Shown here piece after piece: positions 36,538-45,581 of a stretch of DNA of 64,000 nt (within the stretch, counting starts at the first letter, position 1; each line of letters opens with the position of its first letter). The position numbers and the translations under genes were made by a program. Below the pieces are notes generated by a model. That model did not search any database. It was not told the origin of the DNA and worked only from the letters and a program-made list of their open reading frames with translations. Origin of the DNA: an uncultured Bacilli bacterium (lineage in GTDB: Bacteria > Bacillota_I > Bacilli_A > RF39 > UBA660); assembly GCA_934096265.1 (NCBI GenBank), contig CAKOLI010000003.1, positions 18,701-82,700 on the forward strand, given 5' to 3'.

Positions 36538-37044
36538 ATGGCTTTTATAAGGTATTTTATAGCTGTACCAAGAATAATATTAAATGACCAAACTTGTTCC
36601 CAAACAGATAAGTTAGTTTATGGAGTGATTAATTCTCTATCAAATAATAAGGAGTATTGCTACGCCAGTAATAGTTACTTTGCTAATACATTAAGTGTTA
36701 ACGAAAAAACAATATCTAATTCAATTAATTATTTGAAACTAAAAAAATATATAGATGTTAAATTTGTAAACGGACAACGAAGAATTTATCTTAACGAGGA
36801 TATTGTTAGTAAAGAAAATTCTAAGGTGTTAGAAAAAAATGAGAATAGAAACATAGTAAAAAATTACCAATATAAAAGAAAAGAATATACAAGAAATAAT
36901 TATAATAAAAATGATAAATATGATAAAGACACTAGTATTATTCCATATTGGATGGAGCATCCTGAAGTTTGTATAGATGATCCAGCTAGTCCAGAAGAAC
37001 AAGCATATATGGAAAATTTATTAAGTGAGTTTAAGGAGGAGTGA
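36538..37044 (+). CDS. helix-turn-helix protein of the LSR module
   Basis: A 168-residue HTH_36-like protein: ILNDQTCSQTDKLVYGVINS, then YCYASNSYFANTLSVNEKTI and SINYLKLKKYIDV. It is related to the protein at 56065-56559, which also precedes an LSR (both have SxxxKLxxxxI...YCxAxNSYF and an acidic C-terminal tail with PSxEE). The start at 36538 follows GAAGGA at the right distance. It may regulate excision or replication of the element. Confidence 0.72.
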   Translation: MAFIRYFIAVPRIILNDQTCSQTDKLVYGVINSLSNNKEYCYASNSYFANTLSVNEKTISNSINYLKLKKYIDVKFVNGQRRIYLNEDIVSKENSKVLEKNENRNIVKNYQYKRKEYTRNNYNKNDKYDKDTSIIPYWMEHPEVCIDDPASPEEQAYMENLLSEFKEE

Positions 37045-37103
37045 TATATGAAGAAAAAATTAGGAGGATATTCTTTATAGAAAATGGCAAAGGGGGTAAA
37101 AAA

Positions 37104-37247
37104 ATGGAGGTAAATTATAATGTAATATATGTAACAAAAGATAATAAAGAAATTGAAGAAAATAAATTAAAAGATATTATAGCAAAAAAATTACTACGAG
37201 TTATATTAGTAGAAGAAGAAAATAGTGTAGCTTTAAATAATTCGTAA
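37104..37247 (+). CDS. 47-residue ORF upstream of the LSR (family A)
   Basis: It starts at ATG 37104 after AAAGGGGG and reads MEVNYNVIYVTKDNKEIEEN, then KLKDIIAKKLLRVILVEEE. It is similar to the 42-residue ORF at 11239-11367, which lies before the LSR of the same subfamily. The frame is open upstream to 37041, but the ribosome site argues against that start. Confidence 0.6.
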   Translation: MEVNYNVIYVTKDNKEIEENKLKDIIAKKLLRVILVEEENSVALNNS

Positions 37248-37314
37248 AATGGTATATAATGTCCTTGTAGATTTATATTTGCTACAACTAATCAGAATTG
37301 AGGTGTTGTAGTAA

Positions 37315-38922
37315 ATGGAAAAGGTAGGTGTATATTGTAGACTATCGGATGAGGATAGATATAAGAAAAATAAAAAAGATGATAGTGAGTCAATCGCTAA
37401 TCAAAAAAGTATGCTTTTAAAATATGCTTTGGAACAAGATTGGGAAGTTGTAGATATTTATTCAGATGATGATTATTCTGGAGCTGGAGTTGAAAGACCT
37501 GATTTTAATAGATTAATTAATGATTGTGAAAGTGGAAGAATAAATATTGTACTATGTAAAACACAAAGTAGATTTTCAAGAGATATGGAAGTAATAGAAA
37601 AATATCTTCATAACAAGTTTGTTGAATGGGGAGTTAGATTTGTAAGTATAGTTGATAATGCTGATACTAACAATGAGGCTAATAAAAAATCAAGACAAAT
37701 AAATGGGCTTGTTAATGAATGGTATTTAGAAGATTTATCTAACAATGTTAAGAAGTCATTAAAAAATAAAAGAGAAGATGGTTTATTTATGGGTAGCTTT
37801 GCACCTTATGGATATATGAAAGACCCCAATGATAAACATAAACTTATTATTGATGAGAATGTTGCTCCAGTTGTTAGAGATATATTTGAAAAATATAAAA
37901 ATGGACTAGGTTATCATAGAATATGTGTAAGTCTAAATGAAAGAAAGATATTATGTCCATCTCTTTATAAAAAATCTATTGGAAGTAATTTTGTATGTTG
38001 TAATTTTGATTATGATACAACTGGAATATGGACATCAGATACAATAGCAAGAATTCTCCGAAATGAAAGTTATATTGGAACACTAGTACAAGGTAAAAGA
38101 ACAAACATTAGTTATAAAAATCATAGGTCTAAAAAAGTGCCTAAATCGGAATGGAGTGTTACTGAAAATGCTCACGAACCAATAATTGATAATGAAACAT
38201 GGTATTTGGTTCAAAGAAGATTAAAAAATCATCATAGACCAGCAAAAGAAGATGGAAAAGTACATGTATTAAGTAGTAAAGTTTATTGTGCTGAATGTGG
38301 AAGAATCTTTATGAGAAATCAAAGTAATATCAAATGTGCTGGCGGAGTAATGGAAAAACGAGCATATCTACAATGCAAAGGAAACAAAAAATATCATACT
38401 TGTGATAATAATAGATCTATTAGATATGATATTATTGAAAACTATATACTTGATGCTATAAATGATTTATTAAAGAAATGTAATAATAAACTACTTGAAG
38501 AAGAATATAATGCAACTTTAGAAAGAGAAAATAGACAATATACATTGATTGTTAATTTAAATAAAGAAAAGGCAAATCTTGAGAAAAAGATAAATGAAAG
38601 CAAATTATATTTTAAAAATCTTTATACCGATAAATTAAAAGGTGTAATATCCGATAGCGATTTTTCAATGTTAAGAGATGAATATACAAAAGATGTTGAA
38701 TCTTATCAAAATAGACTTGAAGATATAGAAACACAACTTGAAGATACACAAGAAAGAAAAGAAAACTCTAAAGACATTGAAAGCATACTTAAAAAGTATA
38801 AACATATTAAAAAACTAACTAGAATAATTGTAGATGAGTTTATAGAAAAAATATATGTTGGTGCATTAAATAAAGAAACCAATACAAGAGAAATTAAGAT
38901 TGAGTGGAATCTTGATTTATAA
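37315..38922 (+). CDS. large serine recombinase, subfamily A
   Basis: A 535-residue LSR with the catalytic Ser in KVGVYCRLS, CKTQSRFSRDMEVIEKYL, and a recombinase domain (APYGYMKDPNDKHKL). A zinc ribbon follows (CAECGRIFMRNQ... with CKGNKKYHTC), then a coiled coil and a conserved end (RIIVDEFIEKIYVG). It is close to the LSR at 9554-11167. It sits 52 bases from the right core of the 12.7 kb element, and is the probable integrase of that element. Confidence 0.93.
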   Translation: MEKVGVYCRLSDEDRYKKNKKDDSESIANQKSMLLKYALEQDWEVVDIYSDDDYSGAGVERPDFNRLINDCESGRINIVLCKTQSRFSRDMEVIEKYLHNKFVEWGVRFVSIVDNADTNNEANKKSRQINGLVNEWYLEDLSNNVKKSLKNKREDGLFMGSFAPYGYMKDPNDKHKLIIDENVAPVVRDIFEKYKNGLGYHRICVSLNERKILCPSLYKKSIGSNFVCCNFDYDTTGIWTSDTIARILRNESYIGTLVQGKRTNISYKNHRSKKVPKSEWSVTENAHEPIIDNETWYLVQRRLKNHHRPAKEDGKVHVLSSKVYCAECGRIFMRNQSNIKCAGGVMEKRAYLQCKGNKKYHTCDNNRSIRYDIIENYILDAINDLLKKCNNKLLEEEYNATLERENRQYTLIVNLNKEKANLEKKINESKLYFKNLYTDKLKGVISDSDFSMLRDEYTKDVESYQNRLEDIETQLEDTQERKENSKDIESILKKYKHIKKLTRIIVDEFIEKIYVGALNKETNTREIKIEWNLDL

Positions 38923-38973
38923 AATGTAACCTATAAAAAAGATAAATATAGTTTCTGGGTCAAACCGATACCA

Positions 38974-38977
38974 GCCA
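38974..38977. other. attachment core, right end of the 12.7 kb element
   Basis: GCCA, matching 26259-26262. Amidase coding resumes in frame (CAT at 38976-38978, then GGAGGAAGTGAT). Confidence 0.7.
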
Positions 38978-39206
38978 TGGAGGAAGTGATCCTGGCGCTG
39001 TTGGAAATAATCTTAATGAGAAGGATTACAATTTGATGATATCTAAATATATGTATGATAGGTTTAGGGAGTTGGGGATTCCTGTTGTGCTTACTAGGAA
39101 TGAGGATGTTAGTTTGGCGCCGACTGAGCGTACTGATAGAGTGAAGGATGCGTTTGGGAATAATCCTAATGTGGTGGTTATTTCTAATCACTTGAATGCA
39201 GGTGGT
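38978..39206 (+). pseudogene. N-acetylmuramoyl-L-alanine amidase, middle fragment
   Basis: This piece encodes GGSDPGAVGNNLNEKDYNLM through VVVISNHLNAGG: the Amidase_3 core with the zinc-binding Glu (in NEKDYN) and His (in SNHLNAGG). It is flanked by the 12.7 kb element on the left and the 22.1 kb element on the right, and has resident codon use (GTG, AGG, GAT). The frame runs on to 39236 in element DNA and then stops. Confidence 0.9.
39200..39206. other. attachment core, left end of the 22.1 kb element
   Basis: AGGTGGT at 39200-39206 is repeated at 61327-61333. It encodes the Gly-Gly after the zinc-ligand region of the amidase. Confidence 0.75.
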
Positions 39207-39236
39207 GTGAAAGGTAAGAATGTAGGCAAAGTGTAA

Positions 39237-39562
39237 TAGCGTTTTGTTTGCTTTAAAACAAAAGGATTTTGGCTCAATGTTGAAATTCTTTTTTTATGAG
39301 TTAATAACTTAAGATGGGGTGTATATTGTTAAAATGTTTATTATTATTTAAAAATATAAAAAGTTGGCGTAATAAATCGACAATACTATAAAAAAATTAC
39401 TCTAGACTGTAATAAATTAACAAAATTATGTAAACTTTAAATTAAATTAATAAATATTTATTTTAATTTTACCATATTTTCATTTTTAACTTGCATTTAT
39501 AATAAAAGTATCGTACAATTATATTAACATATAAGCTAATTAGTTAATACAGAGGTGATTAA
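39237..39562. other. gene-free left end of the 22.1 kb element
   Basis: About 326 AT-rich bases. I see only a weak hairpin with a T run near 39265-39295 and no ORF of note. The XRE promoter probably lies at the right end, before 39563. Confidence 0.4.
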
Positions 39563-39925
39563 ATGAAAAAAGATTCTTTAGGTAGATTTATTGTAAATAC
39601 AAGAGCTAAGAAAAGCATATCATCACGACAGTTGGCAATAAGTAGCGAAGTTTCAGCAGCTTATATGAATGATATTGAAAAAGGAAAGAGAGTCCCTACT
39701 TTTGATGTGCTAAAAAAAATCGGCTCAGCACTTGAGTTAAATGATGAGAACATGTACAAATTGTTAGATTTAGCCGCTAAAAGTAGTAATAATAGAGTAC
39801 CATATGATATAATAGAATATATTATGCAAAATGATTCTTTAAGAAAGTGTATTAGAGAAAAGATTAAAAACAATGATTATTCAGGATGGGAAAAAGCTTT
39901 AGAAAGCAACAAAATGGAGGAGTAA
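39563..39925 (+). CDS. XRE-family regulator (controller-like) of the R-M operon
   Basis: A 120-residue Cro/CI-type protein (RAKKSISSRQLAISSEVSAA, then YMNDIEKGKRVPTFDVLKKI). It lies 2 bases before the first methylase gene, a place typical of regulators that time methylase and endonuclease expression on entry to a new host. AGAGGTG precedes its start. It is not one of the very short C proteins (about 80 residues), so the controller role is inferred. Confidence 0.82.
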   Translation: MKKDSLGRFIVNTRAKKSISSRQLAISSEVSAAYMNDIEKGKRVPTFDVLKKIGSALELNDENMYKLLDLAAKSSNNRVPYDIIEYIMQNDSLRKCIREKIKNNDYSGWEKALESNKMEE

Positions 39926-39927
39926 TA

Positions 39928-40998
39928 ATGAGGAAGTATAATGTTTTAGATTTGTTTTGCGGTTGCGGTGGTTTGAGTAAAGGTTTTTCTTTAGCTGGAT
40001 TTAATATTGTTGGTGGTGTTGATTTTAATAAAGAAGCAATTGATACTTTTAATCAAAATTTTGTAAGTGCAAATGGAGTATTTGGAGATATATCCTGTTT
40101 GACAACTGACGATATCAAAAAAAATTTTGGAAATTTAGATTCAATAGATATAATAATAGGAGGCCCACCGTGTCAAGGCTTTTCTTCCGCTAATAGAAAT
40201 AAAAAAGAAGATGATCCAAGAAACAAACTATTTTTTGAATTTGTTAAATTTGTAGATTTAATTGAACCAAAGGCTATTGTTATAGAAAATGTACGTGGTA
40301 TAGTTACCGAAAATAGAGGTTATGCGAAAGATAGAATATATGAAATCTTTACAAAGAGGGGCTATAACGTTTCACATAAAATTTTGGATGCATCTGATTA
40401 TGGAGTTCCACAAAAGAGATTACGTAATTTCTTTGTTATAGTTAAAAATGGCACATTTAATTTTGATAATATAAAAAAAGTAAAAAATAAAGTAACAGTA
40501 AAGGATGCAATTGGCGATTTATATAATTTAGAAAATGTTCAAAGTTCAGTAATGAAAATTGATGAAAAAAACAGTTCTAAATTTTCAAAGAAAATGCATA
40601 ACAAAACCAAAGAAATTTATAATCATGAAGTTAAATATCCCACAGAAGTAGTCCAAAAAAGAATTTCATATGTAAAACAAGGCGAAAATTGGCAAGTCAT
40701 TCCTAAGGAATTATTTGCCAAGCAGAGAAATAACAGGCATTCATCAGCTTATAAGAGATTGGATGAGAAAAATGTATCGGTCACTATAGACACAGGTAAT
40801 TCTCATAGTAATTATTTTCATCCTTTGTACAATAGAATACCCACTGTTAGAGAGGCTGCTAGAATTCAATCATTTCCCGATGACTTTATCTTCATGGGAT
40901 CCAGAACTGAACAGTATAGACAGGTTGGTAATGCCGTTCCACCTCTCTTAGCAAAAGCGATAGCTCAAGAATTAATGGAGGTATTAGAAAATGAATAA
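39928..40998 (+). CDS. DNA cytosine-5 methyltransferase 1
   Basis: A 356-residue C5 methylase: motif I LDLFCGCGGLSKGF (residues 7-20), motif IV GGPPCQGFSS with the catalytic Cys82, motif VI ENVRGI, motif VIII PQKRLRNFFV and motif X QVGNAVPPLLA. The target-recognition region lies at about residues 195-300. The start at 39928 follows GGAGG. It overlaps the second methylase by 8 bases. Two C5 methylases with McrB/McrC-like partners match BsuMI- and LlaJI-type systems. Confidence 0.95.
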   Translation: MRKYNVLDLFCGCGGLSKGFSLAGFNIVGGVDFNKEAIDTFNQNFVSANGVFGDISCLTTDDIKKNFGNLDSIDIIIGGPPCQGFSSANRNKKEDDPRNKLFFEFVKFVDLIEPKAIVIENVRGIVTENRGYAKDRIYEIFTKRGYNVSHKILDASDYGVPQKRLRNFFVIVKNGTFNFDNIKKVKNKVTVKDAIGDLYNLENVQSSVMKIDEKNSSKFSKKMHNKTKEIYNHEVKYPTEVVQKRISYVKQGENWQVIPKELFAKQRNNRHSSAYKRLDEKNVSVTIDTGNSHSNYFHPLYNRIPTVREAARIQSFPDDFIFMGSRTEQYRQVGNAVPPLLAKAIAQELMEVLENE

Positions 40999-42010
40999 TA
41001 AAATAATTGATTTATTTTGTGGTTGTGGTGGGCTTAGTAAAGGATTTGAAATGGCTGGATTTGAACCAGTATTAGCAATTGATTTTTGGAAAGATGCTAT
41101 TGATACTTACAATTTTAATCATAAAAAAAATGTTGGCATTTGTGAAGATGTTTCTAAACTAGATGAAACAATTTTGAAGAAAATAATGGATAAAAATAAA
41201 ATAGTAGGAATTATTGGTGGTCCACCATGTCAAGGATATAGCACGGTTGGAAAACGCAGTGTAACTGATGAAAGAAATTATTTATATTTACAATACTGTA
41301 GAATTGTAGAAACAATTAAACCAGAATTTTTTGTATTGGAAAATGTAAAAGGACTTTTAACTTTGAATAAAGGAAAATTTAAAGAAGATATAATAAGTAG
41401 ATTTTCTAAACTAGGATATGATGTTGAATATAAATTGTTAAATGCAGCAGATTATGGTGTTCCACAGAATAGAAATAGAGTTTTTTTTGTAGGAATTAAA
41501 AATAAAAAATTTGTTTTTCCAGTGATTAATCAAAAAAAAATAAGTACTTATGAGGCAATATCAGATTTATCTGAATATGAAACAAAATATAGTAAAGAGC
41601 CGCAAAGCTTATATCAAAAAAAGATGAGAAAAAGCAATGCTAAATTATATAATAACGAATTTACAGAACATACAGAGCAAACAAGAAATATCATTGATAT
41701 GATACCTGATGGTGGTAAAATTACAGATTTACCAAAAGAGTATTGGGAAGTAAGAAAATATAATAAGGCTTTTCAAAGGATGAGTTCGATATCACAATCT
41801 AATACAATTGACACAGGACACCGTAATTATTTCCATTATAAAGAAAATAGAATACCTACTGTGAGAGAGTCTGCTCGTATTCAATCATTTTCAGATGATT
41901 TTATATTTAAAGGTTCAAAAACAAGTCAATATAAACAGGTGGGGAATGCAGTTCCTCCATTAATGGCTTACGCAATTGCAAAGGCCATTAAGTCCCAAAT
42001 CGGAGGTTAG
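40991..42010 (+). CDS. DNA cytosine-5 methyltransferase 2
   Basis: A 339-residue C5 methylase paralogous to the one upstream: motif I IDLFCGCGGLSKGF, motif IV GGPPCQGYST with Cys80, ENVKGL, PQNRNRVFFV and QVGNAVPPLMA. A pair of C5 methylases usually means either an asymmetric target with each enzyme modifying one strand, or differing sequence preference as in BsuMI. The next gene starts 2 bases after its stop. Confidence 0.95.
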   Translation: MNNKIIDLFCGCGGLSKGFEMAGFEPVLAIDFWKDAIDTYNFNHKKNVGICEDVSKLDETILKKIMDKNKIVGIIGGPPCQGYSTVGKRSVTDERNYLYLQYCRIVETIKPEFFVLENVKGLLTLNKGKFKEDIISRFSKLGYDVEYKLLNAADYGVPQNRNRVFFVGIKNKKFVFPVINQKKISTYEAISDLSEYETKYSKEPQSLYQKKMRKSNAKLYNNEFTEHTEQTRNIIDMIPDGGKITDLPKEYWEVRKYNKAFQRMSSISQSNTIDTGHRNYFHYKENRIPTVRESARIQSFSDDFIFKGSKTSQYKQVGNAVPPLMAYAIAKAIKSQIGG

Positions 42011-42012
42011 AT

Positions 42013-42783
42013 ATGGAAAAAAATATTATTATGAGACAAATTTCTAATCCTGGGCTCAGTTTTACAGACAATATAAATGATAAAATAATATTAATGTCTG
42101 AAGTTATTTTTAGAAATTCAAATTTAGTAATGAACTATCAAGAATTTCAGAACTATATTATACAAAAAAATATTTTTAGTGGTTCATATATAAGATCTTT
42201 TATTCCTTTTTTATATAATTTAGGTTTAATAAATAATTATAGAGAAATAAATTTTTCTACTTTTTTTACAAAGCTAGGTCTTTCCTATATAGAAATTATA
42301 AAAACCATAAAGGTAGCTAATCATAGTAATGAAAAATTAGATGATATCAAGAAGTCTTTAAATACGATTAAAAATGATATAATTGTTTTAGGGCTATTAA
42401 ATATGAAAGATTCTATTTCTGAATACTTTGATAAATATTGTGATATTTTACAATTTATAAAGAAATATAATACAATTAATAGGGAAGAATTTAACATTTT
42501 ACAGTTTTGTAAGCAAAATCATTTAGATGATCATGAGTATATCACCAGTTATAGAGCCAATCCCGAAAATTTTAAAATAAGTATTTTAGACAATAGAAAT
42601 GAAATTGTTGATTATAGAACTAATAATGCATATAACTATTTTATTGCTTTACTATCGGAAGAACAGTGCAATTTTGTAATTAAAGCAAATCAAAATAATT
42701 ATAGACTAAATTATAATAGAATTAGCTTAATTGATAGTATTTTATCTGAAAGAGTAGCAAAGAAAGGAGAAAATCATGAGTAG
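42013..42783 (+). CDS. unknown protein of the McrBC-type R-M operon
   Basis: A 256-residue protein with no motif I recognise. It has helix-rich Asn/Ile/Lys sequence with a possible winged-helix start (MSEVIFRNSNLVMNYQEFQN). It starts 2 bases after the second methylase and overlaps the McrB-like gene by 8. In BsuMI of Bacillus subtilis a non-McrBC restriction subunit (YdiR) holds this position between the methylases and the McrB/McrC-like genes. I suggest an analogous role from order alone. Confidence 0.6.
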   Translation: MEKNIIMRQISNPGLSFTDNINDKIILMSEVIFRNSNLVMNYQEFQNYIIQKNIFSGSYIRSFIPFLYNLGLINNYREINFSTFFTKLGLSYIEIIKTIKVANHSNEKLDDIKKSLNTIKNDIIVLGLLNMKDSISEYFDKYCDILQFIKKYNTINREEFNILQFCKQNHLDDHEYITSYRANPENFKISILDNRNEIVDYRTNNAYNYFIALLSEEQCNFVIKANQNNYRLNYNRISLIDSILSERVAKKGENHE

Positions 42784-44437
42784 TATAGATATAATAAATA
42801 AGGATATATCCAATTGTATTAATAAGATTAAAACCAATTTAAATATTTTAGAATTGGGAACAAAAAATGTTGATTTCGATTATATATCTGATTTTAGAAC
42901 TTATTATATAGAAAATATTGAAAAATTAAAGAAAAATTATGATTGGTCGACTGGAAGAGAAAAATTTATACAAGAATATCCGCTTAGTAGAATAAATAAT
43001 ATTAGTTTAGAAGAATATGCATTAGGTACTGATGAATACAAGGAATCTTTTTGTTATAAATTAGAATTTGGTAAATATAAGAATTTGGGAATTGGAATAG
43101 GAGGTGGTACGGCTGCAAAATATGGAATCTACAGAAAAAAAGAAACAAAAAAATATTATGGTTTAAACAATAAAGAAATAAAAAAGCCACAAGAATATTG
43201 GATTGAATTTAGAACTCAATTATATGATTTTTTAAATAATATTAATGAAGAAAAGGCATTTAATGCTAAAGAAAAATATCCGTTATTACAAGGCACATCA
43301 ATGTTGTTAACAAAATTAGCCGCTATTTATTATCCGGAACTCTTTTTGAATATTTGTTCTAAAGAAAAATTATTAGTAATTGCGAGTTATTTTTCGATTC
43401 CAATAAAGAAGAGTGATTCGCCAGAAAAAATTTCATTTGATATAAATAAATACATTAGAGATGCAATTCCGGAGGTTTGTCATAATCATCCATATTATAT
43501 AGGCGATATGTTATATAAGTATATCGATTTTGTTGAAGAAAACGATGATATTGCAACAGAAGATGCAAAGGAAATTTTAGAACCATACACTAAAACCGAT
43601 TTCTTGAATGATGTTTATATTAATGAGTCTGAATATGAAAAATTAAATAATCTTCTAAATAAGAAAAAAAATGTCATTTTAGAAGGCGCCCCTGGTGTAG
43701 GAAAAACGTTTATGGCAAAAAGATTAGCATATTCAAGAATAGGGTTTAAAGATAAGTCTAAAGTTTTAATGATTCAATTTCATCAAAGCTACTCATATGA
43801 AGATTTTATTGAAGGCATAAGACCAGTTGATGAAAGATTTACAGTTGTTAATGGAGTTTTCAAGGATTTTTGCTTAAAAGCACAAAATGATAAATCAAAT
43901 AATTATTATTGCATTATAGATGAAATAAACAGAGGTAATATTAGCAAAATTCTTGGTGAACTTATGATGTTAATTGAAACAGATAAAAGAGATAAAGAAA
44001 AACTTAAATTACCTTATTCTGGAGATGAATTCTATGTCCCTGAAAATTTATATATTATAGGAATGCTAAATACAGCTGATAGAAGTTTAGCACTGATAGA
44101 TTATGCTTTGAGAAGAAGGTTTTCTTTCTACAAAGTTGTACCTGCTTTTAATAATGAAAAATTTAAGCAATATATTGAGGAATATCTTGATAAAAGATTT
44201 GATAGATTAATTGAAGAAATTAAAAAACTTAATATTGCAATTGATGATGATGATTCGTTGGGAGATGGTTTTGAAATTGGCCACAGTTATTTTTGCCAAT
44301 TAAACCATGATTATGAAAAAGAATTGGATGATATCGTTGAATATGATATATTACCTATGTTAAGGGAATATTGGTTTGATGATAAAGCAAAATATGAAGA
44401 GTGGGAAAAAGCATTAACTGGTGTAATAAATGAATAA
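42776..44437 (+). CDS. McrB-like AAA+ GTPase restriction subunit
   Basis: A 553-residue protein. The N-terminal ~290 residues are a presumed DNA-binding/specificity region (GIGGGTAAKYGIY). The AAA+ domain has Walker A EGAPGVGKTF, the McrB signature DEINRGNISKILGELM around Walker B, and MLNTADRSLALIDYALRRRF (sensor/Arg finger). Such subunits translocate DNA using GTP and activate the McrC nuclease. With two methylases upstream it is likely R1 of a LlaJI/BsuMI-like type II system and not a type IV enzyme for methylated DNA. Confidence 0.9.
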   Translation: MSSIDIINKDISNCINKIKTNLNILELGTKNVDFDYISDFRTYYIENIEKLKKNYDWSTGREKFIQEYPLSRINNISLEEYALGTDEYKESFCYKLEFGKYKNLGIGIGGGTAAKYGIYRKKETKKYYGLNNKEIKKPQEYWIEFRTQLYDFLNNINEEKAFNAKEKYPLLQGTSMLLTKLAAIYYPELFLNICSKEKLLVIASYFSIPIKKSDSPEKISFDINKYIRDAIPEVCHNHPYYIGDMLYKYIDFVEENDDIATEDAKEILEPYTKTDFLNDVYINESEYEKLNNLLNKKKNVILEGAPGVGKTFMAKRLAYSRIGFKDKSKVLMIQFHQSYSYEDFIEGIRPVDERFTVVNGVFKDFCLKAQNDKSNNYYCIIDEINRGNISKILGELMMLIETDKRDKEKLKLPYSGDEFYVPENLYIIGMLNTADRSLALIDYALRRRFSFYKVVPAFNNEKFKQYIEEYLDKRFDRLIEEIKKLNIAIDDDDSLGDGFEIGHSYFCQLNHDYEKELDDIVEYDILPMLREYWFDDKAKYEEWEKALTGVINE

Positions 44438-45488
44438 CAAAGATTATCGAATAAGTAATATTTATTATATGCTAGCTTATGCTTTTAGATTTGATAAGCT
44501 TATTGAAAAGGCTAAAACTTCTGGCGCATTTGAGGATTTTGAAAATATTTATGATTTATTATCGTATATGTTATTAACTTTAATCAATAAAATGATAAAA
44601 AGAGGTTTTTATAAAGATTATAAGTTGACTACTGAAATAACTTCTATAGCAAAAGGTAAAATCAACATTAGTCAAACAATTAAAAGTAATACATTGATTA
44701 ATCAGAAATTGGTTTGTGATTTTGATGATTTTAGTGAAAATATTTATCTAAATAAAATTATTAAAACTACATTGTTTTACTTAATAAAATCGAACAAAGT
44801 AAAGAAAGAACTGAAACAAAAGGTAAAGAAAATATATTTGTTTTTTGATGACATTGATATATTGGATAACAGAAAAATTCAGTGGGACCAAATACTTTTA
44901 AATAAGTCAAATAAGGAATATAGGTATGTTATAAATATTTGCTATCTGATTTTGAATGAATTAATAATTACACAAAGTAATGGTGAAAAAGAGTATAAAG
45001 AATTTTTTGAGGATGAAAAATTATCCGTTATATATGAAAGATTTGTACGAGAATATTATATAAAATATTACCCAGATTTAAAACCTGGTGTAAAAAAAAT
45101 GAGATGGAATATAGATGAAGGATATCCAATGATTGATTTTATACCTACAATGATTACTGATATAAATTTATATCATAAGAATAAAGTTTTAATTATAGAT
45201 ACAAAATTTTATGCCAATATATTAGGCAAAAGTAGATATGATAAAAAAATTATTAGTAGAGATAATTGGAATCAGCTATTTGCATATGTGTCAAATGAGG
45301 CATATAAAACTGACGAAATAGTTAGTGGCATGTTGTTATATGCTCAAACTGATGAAGAAATTGCAAATAATAGTACTACATCTGTAATGGGCAACAAGAT
45401 GTCTATAAGAATTTTAGATTTAAGAAAAGAATTTGGTTATATTAGTAATGAATTAAATAAAATTGCATATGATTTCATTGCTGAGTAG
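44430..45488 (+). CDS. McrC-like restriction endonuclease subunit
   Basis: A 352-residue McrC family protein. The N-terminal RISNIYYMLAYAF is typical of LlaJI-type McrC proteins. The C-terminal PD-(D/E)XK site is seen in MIDFIPTMI, then KVLIIDTKFYA. It would cleave DNA as a partner of the McrB-like ring. It overlaps mcrB-like by 8 bases and ends the operon. A terminator lies at 45516-45541. Confidence 0.9.
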   Translation: MNNKDYRISNIYYMLAYAFRFDKLIEKAKTSGAFEDFENIYDLLSYMLLTLINKMIKRGFYKDYKLTTEITSIAKGKINISQTIKSNTLINQKLVCDFDDFSENIYLNKIIKTTLFYLIKSNKVKKELKQKVKKIYLFFDDIDILDNRKIQWDQILLNKSNKEYRYVINICYLILNELIITQSNGEKEYKEFFEDEKLSVIYERFVREYYIKYYPDLKPGVKKMRWNIDEGYPMIDFIPTMITDINLYHKNKVLIIDTKFYANILGKSRYDKKIISRDNWNQLFAYVSNEAYKTDEIVSGMLLYAQTDEEIANNSTTSVMGNKMSIRILDLRKEFGYISNELNKIAYDFIAE

Positions 45489-45515
45489 TATTATAATATG
45501 TATTAAAAATTCATT

Positions 45516-45541
45516 GAGGAAGAATTATTTTTTCCTCTTTT
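45516..45541 (+). terminator. rho-independent terminator of the R-M operon
   Basis: GAGGAA (45516-45521) and TTCCTC (45532-45537) with a T-rich tail, 28 bases after the mcrC-like stop. Confidence 0.7.
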
Positions 45542-45581
45542 TGTTATTATAAATTTCATAATAATGTTCTCTTTTTTGACA

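Larger units (their letters stand above)
26263..38977. mobile_element. 12.7 kb mobilisable LSR element inserted in the amidase gene
   Basis: This insert lies between two in-frame pieces of the amidase gene. It carries the Fic/antitoxin pair, a nuclease-like gene, a MobV relaxase, a giant HD-domain protein, an XRE regulator, HTH genes and, ending 52 bases from the core, an LSR. Joining the ends (38955-38977 followed by 26263-26283) yields a 44-base imperfect palindrome tipped by CTGGGT and ACCCAG with the core at its centre, as expected of attP. Codon use is A-rich and unlike the flanks. Confidence 0.88.

Noticed and set aside
36437..36583. 48-residue ORF starting MCVIAQTITNGD
   Set aside because: It overlaps the start of the HTH gene in another frame, lacks a clear ribosome site, and has no homologue in the sister module.
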